A stretch of 64,000 bases of DNA from Hymenobacter sp. APR13 (lineage in GTDB: Bacteria; Bacteroidota; Bacteroidia; Cytophagales; Hymenobacteraceae). The stretch is from the NCBI RefSeq assembly GCF_000737515.1, contig NZ_CP006587.1, forward strand, positions 2,785,001-2,849,000, read 5' to 3'. Position 1 is the stretch's first letter. The number at the start of each line of letters is the position of its first letter. Of the stretch, positions 53,199 through 60,640 are shown piece after piece. The notes below the pieces were generated by a model. That model was not told where the DNA came from, ran no database searches, and worked only from the letters and a program-made list of their open reading frames with translations. Made by a program: the position numbers and the translations under genes.

Positions 53199-54728
53199 AT
53201 GGATGAACTGATAAATTTAGCTCGTATTGTGACAGACAGGAAGCTGAAAGTGCTTCCGTTGCTTGACTTTACGGCCCGTCATTCCTCCAATAAAGAAATG
53301 CAGCTGGTGCAACAATTGGTTGATGGACAGCCAAAGTCACAGCAGCAAATTGTTAAAACCTTATACGGTAAAGCTGATCGGACGCGGTACGCAGCGTTTC
53401 GGAAACTGAAGTCGAGGGTGCAGCAGAAGCTGCTGAATCATCTGTATTTCCTGGATGAGACGGACACGCGCCATCTGGTGTCCCGCCGTTACGAATATCA
53501 GGTGCTGAACCTCTACATGCAGGTGAGCGTGCTGTATTCAGAAGGGGAACTGAAGGCTGCCGAATCGTTGAGTAGAAAGGGGCAGCGTTTGGCGCAAACC
53601 CATGAAATGACGCAATATGTGGTGCTGTTTGGCCAACTGCTACGTGGCATATATGCAGATATTCGAATGCCGGCCCGCTACCAGGCCAATAAGCTGCTAT
53701 TGGAGAAAAGCCAAAAGACGCTGGCAATAGAAGAAGAAGCGTCCCAATTGTATTGGGACGTAAAAGGAACAGTTGCTTACAATGTGCGCACCCGTCGTTC
53801 CATTCTGGATAAGATGGACGGGGTGGTACAGAAACTGGCAGAGTTCTACAAATCCGCGGGCACATTCATTACTTTCCATTACCACTACCGAGTACAGCTT
53901 ATTCAGCAGGAGTTGCTGGGAAATTACCAGGAGATAATCAGGATTACCGGGGCCACGGCTCGGCTGCTGGAGCAAGGCAAAATCAACAATAAGCGTTTTG
54001 ACAAGCGCTTTAATGCGTATATGAGTGTATACGCACACTTTCGCAGCCGGAAAGTAGAGAATGGCTTACGGCTGGCAGAGCTACACGCTAAAGAGTTTCA
54101 CCATTCCTCGGTGAACTGGCTGTATTACTTGGAAATCTATCTGCTGCTGGCGATTCATGCCGGGCAGTATGGCGAGGCACTGGAACTGCTGGCTACTGCC
54201 CGCAAAAACGTGTATTTCGATAAGCAGCAGGCTGTGGCTCAGCAGCGCTGGGACCTGTACATGGTGTATCTGCAGTTTGTGCGGCCGGAACTGTCGCCGG
54301 TGCGCATGCGCAACTTCACCACGTTCGTGCAAACCGTACCTGACCACAGCCGCGACAAGCAGGGCTACAACGTTGCGGTGCTGATTCTGCAGTTTCTGCA
54401 CTTCCTGCGCCAGCGCGACCTAGAAAACATTCTTACTCGACTCGAAAGCCTACGCAAATATCAGCAGCGGTATTTGCGGGAAACCGGCAACGTGCGAAGC
54501 CAACTGTTTTTCCGGCTGCTAGCAATCGTCGTTAAGGAAGAATTCAACCCAACAACCAGCCGCAAAAAGGGAGAAGCGGTACTGAAGAAGCTACAGGCCT
54601 CGCCGCCACCCGGTGAGGCCTTCGCTGAAATCGAAATTGTGCCTTACGAACAGCTGTGGCAGATTACGCTGGATATTCTGCAAACCACGGCGCTCTACAA
54701 CGCCGAGCAAGACAAAAAGCTGGTGTAG
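53199..54728 (+). CDS. Large helical-repeat protein, possible peptide receptor or regulator
   Basis: A 509-residue soluble protein, all-helical by eye. An N-terminal module (about 25-85: NKEMQLVQQLVDGQPKSQQQ, IVKTLYGKADRTRYAAFRKL, KSRVQQKLLNHLYFLDETD) looks like a small helical, perhaps DNA- or protein-binding, domain. The rest is a TPR-like array (YSEGELKAAESLSRKGQRLA; ELLGNYQEIIRITGATARLL; LLLAIHAGQYGEALELLATA). I know similar proteins in Bacteroidota only as hypothetical. ATG at 53199; a TTG two codons upstream is also possible. GC is near 50%, lower than housekeeping genes here. Divergent from the repeat-peptide operon. Confidence 0.8.
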   Translation: MDELINLARIVTDRKLKVLPLLDFTARHSSNKEMQLVQQLVDGQPKSQQQIVKTLYGKADRTRYAAFRKLKSRVQQKLLNHLYFLDETDTRHLVSRRYEYQVLNLYMQVSVLYSEGELKAAESLSRKGQRLAQTHEMTQYVVLFGQLLRGIYADIRMPARYQANKLLLEKSQKTLAIEEEASQLYWDVKGTVAYNVRTRRSILDKMDGVVQKLAEFYKSAGTFITFHYHYRVQLIQQELLGNYQEIIRITGATARLLEQGKINNKRFDKRFNAYMSVYAHFRSRKVENGLRLAELHAKEFHHSSVNWLYYLEIYLLLAIHAGQYGEALELLATARKNVYFDKQQAVAQQRWDLYMVYLQFVRPELSPVRMRNFTTFVQTVPDHSRDKQGYNVAVLILQFLHFLRQRDLENILTRLESLRKYQQRYLRETGNVRSQLFFRLLAIVVKEEFNPTTSRKKGEAVLKKLQASPPPGEAFAEIEIVPYEQLWQITLDILQTTALYNAEQDKKLV

Positions 54729-54768
54729 CTTAATACGGCCTCTGCAACTGCGTAGAAACAAACAAAAA

Positions 54769-54804
54769 CGAGTAGGGAGTGTAGCGAGCTACACTCCCTA
54801 CTCG
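54769..54804. terminator. Bidirectional terminator
   Basis: CGAGTAGGGAGTGTAG, CGAG, CTACACTCCCTACTCG: perfect 16-bp arms, with A5 on the left, between convergent genes. Confidence 0.85.
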
Positions 54805-54830
54805 TGTGGTAGGCAGCAGGGTGGAGTAGG

Positions 54831-55232
54831 TTATTTTGGCGAGGCTGAAGAAGCCTTAAGTGCAGTCGCCGTGTGCCGTGCCGCGGGAGCAGTCCCGGCA
54901 GCTACCAGCGCCTGATACCGATCAAACTGCACAGAGGTTAGGAGGTCCTTGAGCTTTGCTGTGTACTCTTCCTCCACTACGCGCAATTTGTTCTGGCGCA
55001 TTGCCGGATCGTCGCCGTACATGGTTGTAATCTGGCTTTCCTGGACTAGGCGGTCGTACGTCAGTTGGCGGACTCGTACGGAGCGGGCGTCATCCAGCGC
55101 AATCCGATTGGCCAGCAACCGAGTGTCTTCCATGGCTTCGGCCCGAAGCCGGTCAGAGGCTTGCTGAGCCTGAGCGGAGAGCGACGCAGTGGCAAGGCTG
55201 CCAGCCAGCAGCAGGGCAAATAGGCTTTTCAT
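54831..55232 (-). CDS. Small exported helical protein
   Basis: A 133-residue protein. Signal peptide (MKSLFALLLAGSLATASLSA, QAQ), then charged helices (DRLRAEAMEDTRLLANRIAL, KLRVVEEEYTAKLKDLLTSV, QFDRYQAL). The YTAKLKDLLTSVQFDRYQAL stretch recalls the LTxxQ-type periplasmic stress proteins (Spy/CpxP-like) but too weakly for a name. ATG at 55230-55232 (MKSLF) begins the signal peptide. Convergent with the helical-repeat gene. Confidence 0.72.
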   Translation of the reverse strand: MKSLFALLLAGSLATASLSAQAQQASDRLRAEAMEDTRLLANRIALDDARSVRVRQLTYDRLVQESQITTMYGDDPAMRQNKLRVVEEEYTAKLKDLLTSVQFDRYQALVAAGTAPAARHTATALKASSASPK

Positions 55233-55421
55233 AGTAGGCATGTAAGTGCAAACAGAAGGTGTAAGCTGTTCGTGTTCGCAAATAAAGCAATTGTTTATTA
55301 GATAAATGCAGTAAACAAATTATATTATTGAAATATACTATTACTCAATAGGAACGGCGCTAGCTCGCTAGTAACAGGCAAAGGGGGTAAAGTTTACTTA
55401 TAAGCTGTTCGAAACAGCCAT

Positions 55422-56057
55422 TTATGGCTCAACAGTGATACTCACCTGCCGGGTTACACAGTGGCTGTCGGGGCAGGTGTCGGGGCCGTTGCCGCGTAAA
55501 GCCATCCGTACGATATAGTTGCCGGGGCGGCGGAAGGTGTGTTTTACGCTACGGCCGTTGGCCACTACGCCGTCGCGAAAATCCCAGAGTACTACTACAT
55601 TCTCGCAGAGCGGTAACTGTGAGTCAAGGGCATCGAATGCTATTGGCTGGCCAACGCGTGCGTTAGCAGGCGAAGCCTCGAAATTGAGGACGATTTCCTG
55701 GGTGAAATCAACGGGAATGAGCTTTTCGGCAACCCGTACTTCGCCGGTTTTCTCGTCTACCACGTCTAGTTGCACAGTGTAGCGGCGGCGTTCGGTGTAG
55801 CAGTGCGCCACGGTAGGGCCCGTGAGGGTGGTGCCGTCGCCCATCAGCCAGCGGTAGCTAAGCGGCCCGGCGGCCGAATCGACGGAAGCGCGGGCGTCCA
55901 GTTCTACGCATAGCTCTACAAGACGCGCCGGAGGACACTCTACGCTGATCGTGTCGCCGGCCGTTTGGGCATAAGTAACCTGTGGCAGGGCCGCTACCAA
56001 GGCTGTTAGCAGAAGCAGAGCAAAGAAACGGCAGATGTGCACGGCTGGCCAAACCAA
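55422..56057 (-). CDS. Exported PKD-domain protein
   Basis: A 211-residue exported protein. After the signal peptide (to about residue 30) come two PKD-type beta-sandwiches: one at about 37-115 (LSYRWLMGDGTTLTGPTVAH, CYTERRRYTVQLDVVDEKTG) and one at about 125-210 (VVLWDFRDGVVANGRSVKHT, FRRPGNYIVRMALRG). Four to six Cys suggest disulfides. No C-terminal sorting domain is present. The frame has no ATG; TTG at 56055-56057 is given, and GTG at 56040-56042 is as likely. It ends the kinase-regulator side of the region. Confidence 0.75.
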   Translation of the reverse strand: MVWPAVHICRFFALLLLTALVAALPQVTYAQTAGDTISVECPPARLVELCVELDARASVDSAAGPLSYRWLMGDGTTLTGPTVAHCYTERRRYTVQLDVVDEKTGEVRVAEKLIPVDFTQEIVLNFEASPANARVGQPIAFDALDSQLPLCENVVVLWDFRDGVVANGRSVKHTFRRPGNYIVRMALRGNGPDTCPDSHCVTRQVSITVEP

Positions 56058-56078
56058 GTACGGTGAACAGAAGCGGCG

Positions 56079-56792
56079 CTAGAATTTGTTGAGCCGCTGA
56101 AATACGTCGCGCGTGTAAGTCTGGCCGATGGGAATATGTTTGCCATCAATGAGGATGGAGTTGTCCTCGATGGCCTGAACGCGTTTCAGATTGACGATAA
56201 ATGAGCGGTGTACCCGCACGAAAAGGCCCGCAGGAAATTTCTCTTCCACGGCCTTCATGGTGCTGTACACGATGAGTTTGCTCTGGCCTGTTACCACGTG
56301 TACGTAGTCGCCAAGGGCTTCCACGTAGCGCACCTCGTCAAAGATGACTTTCACCAGCTTGGTATCCACCTTCATGAAGGTAAAATCGGCGGTTTCGGGG
56401 GGCGTAGCGGGCTCAGGGCGGGCAGTCGCCAGCTCTAGGGCGCGCTGTGAGGCTTTCAGGAACCGGGCATAGCTGATGGGCTTTACCAGATAGTCGACCA
56501 CATCGTGCTCGAAGGCCTCGACGGCGTACTGCTGGCTGCTGGTAATGAGCACTACCAGGGGTGGGTTCTGCAGCGTGCGGAGCAGGTCGAGGCCCGACAT
56601 GAGGGGCATTTCCACGTCCAGAAACAGCAAATCCACGGACTGGGTGCGCAGAACTTCCGCCGCCTGGACGGCACTGGTGCAGGAGCCGGCTGAGGTCAGA
56701 AAGTCGGTGCTGGCAATACAGTTTTCAACAATCTGAATGGAAAGCGGGTCATCGTCGATAACCAAGCAGCGGAGCGGGGAGAGGTGCGGCAT
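56079..56792 (-). CDS. LytTR family response regulator
   Basis: A 237-residue regulator. Receiver domain at about 8-120 (CLVIDDDPLSIQIVENCI, phospho-Asp in FLDVEMPLMSG, and VVDYLVKPISYARF). A LytTR DNA-binding domain follows at about 138-235 (VDTKLVKVIFDEVRYVEALG, FVRVHRSFIVNLKRVQAIE). Located 52 bases downstream of a hybrid kinase, its likely partner, though the kinase has its own receiver and HPt. TACCTTTG (56805-56798) ends six bases before the only ATG, so the gene may be expressed on its own from a leaderless mRNA. Confidence 0.92.
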   Translation of the reverse strand: MPHLSPLRCLVIDDDPLSIQIVENCIASTDFLTSAGSCTSAVQAAEVLRTQSVDLLFLDVEMPLMSGLDLLRTLQNPPLVVLITSSQQYAVEAFEHDVVDYLVKPISYARFLKASQRALELATARPEPATPPETADFTFMKVDTKLVKVIFDEVRYVEALGDYVHVVTGQSKLIVYSTMKAVEEKFPAGLFVRVHRSFIVNLKRVQAIEDNSILIDGKHIPIGQTYTRDVFQRLNKF

Positions 56793-56797
56793 ATACT

Positions 56798-56805
56798 CAA
56801 AGGTA
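56798..56805 (-). promoter_or_regulatory. Putative -7 element of the LytTR gene
   Basis: TACCTTTG on the minus strand, perfect match, ending 6 bases before the ATG. It lies between the kinase stop (56845) and the regulator start. Confidence 0.55.
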
Positions 56806-56844
56806 AACTATCCCCTGAAAAAACCACACCGCATCCACCAAGCT

Positions 56845-59800
56845 TCAACTGACCATAATACGGGCCTGAATAAGCGGATACAAGTCGGCCAGCTGCAGCT
56901 CCAGATACTCTAGGCTGGCGGCCAGCTGGTCGGGGGGGGCGTGCTGCCGGGCCTGCTGCTCGAGCTGCTCCAGCGTGCCGTGGAGCGCTGGCACCCCGAA
57001 ATACGCCACCTGGCCTTTCAGCTTGTGCGCCGTGCGGGCCAGGGCGTCGGGGCTGGCGGCCTCAAACGCCTGGCAGAGCTGCTGCTGGAGCTGCGGCCCC
57101 TGGCTGAGAAACGTCCGGATGATTTGGCCGATAAAGGCTTCGTTGCCGCTCGCCAGCTCTTCCAGCAACGTCCAGTCGAGGGCGGCGGCCGCAGTAGCAG
57201 GCGCCAGTTCGGCTGGTGCGGCTGCCGGTGCTTCGGCCGGGGCGGTGGCTTCGGTGGTAGGGCGGCGGGTGTGCTGGGCGAGCCGGGCGAAAAGCACGGC
57301 CGGGTCGAAGGGCTTGGCCAGCGTGTCGTTCATGCCGGCTTCCAGGGCCAGGGCGCGGTCTTCAGGCAGCGCCGATGCCGTGAGGCCGATAATCGGGAAC
57401 TGGTCGGCATCGGGAAAGAGCATGCGCAGTTGCCGGGAAGCCTCGTAGCCGTCCATTTCGGGCATCTGCACGTCCATGAGCACGGCATCGAAAGCCTGAG
57501 TGGCGGCGGCTTCCACGGCCAGGCGGCCGTTGGCGGCTATGGTTACCTGCACGTTCCAGGCTTCGAGAGTTTTGCGGGCTACCAGCTGGTTGAGCTCGTT
57601 GTCTTCGGCCACCAGCACATGCAGCGCCGGCTCGAAGCGGCCGACGGCCAGGCTGGCTTCGGCGGGCACGGTGGCGGGGTCGGCGGCTTCGTAGGAGATG
57701 CTGAAGTGGAAGGTGGAGCCCACGCCGTCCTGGCTTTCCACGCCCAGCTGGCCGCCGTGCAGCTCCACGAGGTTGCGGGCGATGCTCAGCCCCAGTCCGG
57801 TGCCGCCGAACTGGCGCGTGGTGCTGGTGTTGGCTTGGGAGAAATCCTCGAAAATGGCATCCAGCTTATCGGCCGGAATGCCGATGCCGGTGTCCTGCAC
57901 CGCGAAATGCACCGCGGGCCGGGCCGTACCGGTGGCTTCTTCCGGCGCCGATACGCGCAGCGTGACGCCGCCGCGGGTGGTGAACTTGATGGCATTGCCG
58001 ACCAAGTTGACCAGCACCTGATTAAGCCGCACCGGGTCGCCGAAGACGGCGGCGGGCACGCCGGGCCCGATTTCCAGCCGGAAGTAGAGCTGCTTGCTTT
58101 CGGTGGCGAAGCGGAACATACTGGCCACGCGCCGCAGCAACTCCGGCAGCCGGAAGGCGGTGTGCTCCAGCGTCATCTTGCCGGCTTCAATCTTGGAGCT
58201 GTCGAGGATGTCGTTGATGATGACCAGCAGGTTCTGCGACGACGACTGCACGGCTTCCAGGTACTCGCTCTGCTCGCCGGTGAGGGGCGTCTGGCGCAGC
58301 AGGTGCGAGAGGCCGATTACGGCATTCATGGGCGTGCGGATTTCGTGGCTCATGTTGGCCAGAAACTGGGCTTTGGCTTTGCGCGAGGCCTCAGCCACGT
58401 CGCGGGCCACGGTCAGCTCGGCGTTCATCTCCTCGATGTGGGCGTTCTGGTGGCGCAGCTCCTGGGTTCGTTCGCGCACGGTAGTTTCCAGCTGCAGCTT
58501 CTGCTGCCGCAGTACCGCCTCGCGCCCCCGCACAAACGCCCAGATGCCGGCCCCGGCCGCCAGCACGCTCAGGGCCGCAAACCACCACGTGCGCCAGAAC
58601 GGCGTGGCCACTTCAAAGCGCACAACCACCGGCGCACTCCACGCGCCCTGCTCGCCGCGCCGGGCGCGCGCCTCAAACTGGTAGGCACCAGCGCCCAGGC
58701 GGCTGAATCGCGCTTCGGTAACGCCGGACGGCTTGCTCCACACCGAATCGTAGCCGCGCAGGCGGTACTGGTACTGCACGGCAGCGGCTTGCGACAGGCT
58801 GATGCCCCGGAACCGGAACGCCAGCCGGTGCTCCGTGGCCGAGAGCTGGCCCAACGAGTCGGTGGCTGCGGGGGCGCCATCTACCTCGGTCTGCACCACC
58901 AGCACGGCCGGCGGAGGCAGCTCGGGCTGCCACTGGCGGGTGCTTACGCCCACGGTCACCATACCGGTGCGGGTAAGCACCAGCAGCTGGTTGGAAGCGA
59001 ATAGAGCCGTGGCCTGGGGCAGGCAGTCGCGCACCCACGGGTTGTCGGGCGCTGCCAGCGGATAGACGCGGCCGGTGGCGGGGTGGAAGGCGCTGAGCTG
59101 GTTGCGGTGCACGAGCAGCAGGTAGTCGGGGCCGTGCTCGTAGCCGGAGTACATGTGATGGCGGCCCCATATGCTCTGAAACGAGGTCAGCGCGTAGCAA
59201 TAGTCGGAGGCCAGGCCTTGGGCGGTGGTGTATTGCCGGAACCGGCCGTTTTCGTAGCAGAACAGCCCGCTGCCTTCCGTGCCAATCCAGACGCGGCCGG
59301 CCGGGTCAGTGGCCAGGGCGGTGGCGTTGAGGCCGCCCGGCACCAGCCGGAAATGCCGGAACCGGCCCTGTTCCCACACGGCCAGCCCGGTGCCGTGCGT
59401 GGCCACCCAGACCCGCCCGGCGGCGTCGCAGAGCAAGGCGTAGATGGTGTTGTGCAGCAGGCCGTTGGCCGTGGTGTAGTGCGTGGTGGGCTGGGCGGGG
59501 TCGGCGGGGCGCCGATACACGCCGTCCGATTCGGTGCCCACCCACAAGGTGCCGTCGGGGGCGCGGGCCAGGGCCGTGACGCGTAGCGTGCTGGGCAGGC
59601 CAGCCACCGGCTGCAGCAGCTGGCCGCGGTGCTGCCATACGCCCCGCCCGCGGGTGCCCAGCCAGCTTTTGATAGAATCACGAGAGTCTTTACCGATGGC
59701 TAGTGGCTCTTCGACTACCACGGTAATCGGGACCTTGAGGGCCGGCAGACGGAGTGCTTTCAGCCACTCAGTAGAGTAGGGCTGCGTCAGTCGGCCGTCG

Positions 59801-60510
59801 GCGGTGCCCGACAAGCCCAGCACTGGCCCGCCCGCCGCCGACCAGGTGGTGCCGGCTGGTTGCGGATAGGCTTTGATATGACGGTCGGTGAAGCGCCACA
59901 GGCCGTGGCCGGCGGTGCCCAGCCACAAATTGCCTTCCCGGTCGATTTCCGTGCAGCGGATGACAGCCCCGGCCGGCAGCTGCGCCTGGTACTGGCGTTG
60001 CAGATCGGCTATCCACGCAGAATCGGGCGGAATCTTTTCGCCCTTCTCTTTCGGAAAGATGCGTGTGAAACCTTTCGGGGTTAGCATCGATTGTTCGCCC
60101 TGGTAGTGCAACACAACCAGTGGACTCGCGCTGTCGTCGGTTTTGAGGCCCACCACAAAATCCTCGGCCAACCCGTCTTTGGTGGTGTAGGTTTTGAACT
60201 CCGTGCCATCGTAGCGCACGAGGCCCTCGGCGGTGCCAATCCAGAGGTAGCCCTGCCGGTCCTGCACCACAGTGTAGATGAAGGGCTGCGGCAACCCCTC
60301 AGCGGCTCCGAAGTGCTTAACGAATTGCTGGCCTGCTGACTGTCCCGGCTGCGCCCAACTGCGTGGCGCGCTCAACAGCAGCACCAGCATCAGCCCCAGA
60401 CGAAACAGCAGAAGAAACGGGCGCAACACAGGCAGCTGGCAGAGAAAGTAGACAATCGGGAAGGAAGTGGCTGGCAAGGTAGCGGCTGGCGGGCAGCCTG
60501 CCGCGGGCAT
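56845..60510 (-). CDS. Hybrid two-component sensor kinase with propeller sensor, receiver and HPt domains
   Basis: A 1221-residue membrane kinase. Signal peptide/anchor to about 53; periplasmic beta-propeller (Reg_prop repeats such as GYLWIGTAEGLVRYDG, GNLWLGTAGHGLWRF, GTLWVGTESDGVYR, GRVWIGTEGSGLF) to about 530; Y_Y_Y domain at about 560-635; one helix at 641-660; coiled coil; HisKA with phospho-His722 (SHEIRTP); HATPase with GGTGLGLSIA (902-911); receiver with Asp1013; an Ala/Pro linker; HPt with His1162 (AHKLKG). All phosphorelay residues are intact. The ATG at 60508-60510 is listed, but TACCTTGC at 60481-60474 and the signal-peptide shape would suit a TTG start at 60426. Upstream of the LytTR gene. 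Confidence 0.93.
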   Translation of the reverse strand: MPAAGCPPAATLPATSFPIVYFLCQLPVLRPFLLLFRLGLMLVLLLSAPRSWAQPGQSAGQQFVKHFGAAEGLPQPFIYTVVQDRQGYLWIGTAEGLVRYDGTEFKTYTTKDGLAEDFVVGLKTDDSASPLVVLHYQGEQSMLTPKGFTRIFPKEKGEKIPPDSAWIADLQRQYQAQLPAGAVIRCTEIDREGNLWLGTAGHGLWRFTDRHIKAYPQPAGTTWSAAGGPVLGLSGTADGRLTQPYSTEWLKALRLPALKVPITVVVEEPLAIGKDSRDSIKSWLGTRGRGVWQHRGQLLQPVAGLPSTLRVTALARAPDGTLWVGTESDGVYRRPADPAQPTTHYTTANGLLHNTIYALLCDAAGRVWVATHGTGLAVWEQGRFRHFRLVPGGLNATALATDPAGRVWIGTEGSGLFCYENGRFRQYTTAQGLASDYCYALTSFQSIWGRHHMYSGYEHGPDYLLLVHRNQLSAFHPATGRVYPLAAPDNPWVRDCLPQATALFASNQLLVLTRTGMVTVGVSTRQWQPELPPPAVLVVQTEVDGAPAATDSLGQLSATEHRLAFRFRGISLSQAAAVQYQYRLRGYDSVWSKPSGVTEARFSRLGAGAYQFEARARRGEQGAWSAPVVVRFEVATPFWRTWWFAALSVLAAGAGIWAFVRGREAVLRQQKLQLETTVRERTQELRHQNAHIEEMNAELTVARDVAEASRKAKAQFLANMSHEIRTPMNAVIGLSHLLRQTPLTGEQSEYLEAVQSSSQNLLVIINDILDSSKIEAGKMTLEHTAFRLPELLRRVASMFRFATESKQLYFRLEIGPGVPAAVFGDPVRLNQVLVNLVGNAIKFTTRGGVTLRVSAPEEATGTARPAVHFAVQDTGIGIPADKLDAIFEDFSQANTSTTRQFGGTGLGLSIARNLVELHGGQLGVESQDGVGSTFHFSISYEAADPATVPAEASLAVGRFEPALHVLVAEDNELNQLVARKTLEAWNVQVTIAANGRLAVEAAATQAFDAVLMDVQMPEMDGYEASRQLRMLFPDADQFPIIGLTASALPEDRALALEAGMNDTLAKPFDPAVLFARLAQHTRRPTTEATAPAEAPAAAPAELAPATAAAALDWTLLEELASGNEAFIGQIIRTFLSQGPQLQQQLCQAFEAASPDALARTAHKLKGQVAYFGVPALHGTLEQLEQQARQHAPPDQLAASLEYLELQLADLYPLIQARIMVS

Positions 60511-60640
60511 CCTGGGAACCGGGTAGTTTCCTCGTTGAATATAGGACCACGCTGGTTAACCGGGATAGGCCCCAACAGATACTGCCCCCGCCTACCGGAA
60601 GTACCGGCAGGCAGGGGCAGCGCATAATCGGCTGGGAACG

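Noticed and set aside
55242..55421. AT-rich gap near 55300 as a small RNA or promoter island
   Set aside because: No hairpin with T-run and no TAnnTTTG match in either direction, so nothing can be claimed.
56941..59004. Plus-strand frame of 687 codons opposite the hybrid kinase
   Set aside because: Shadow; the kinase on the minus strand has all domain motifs.
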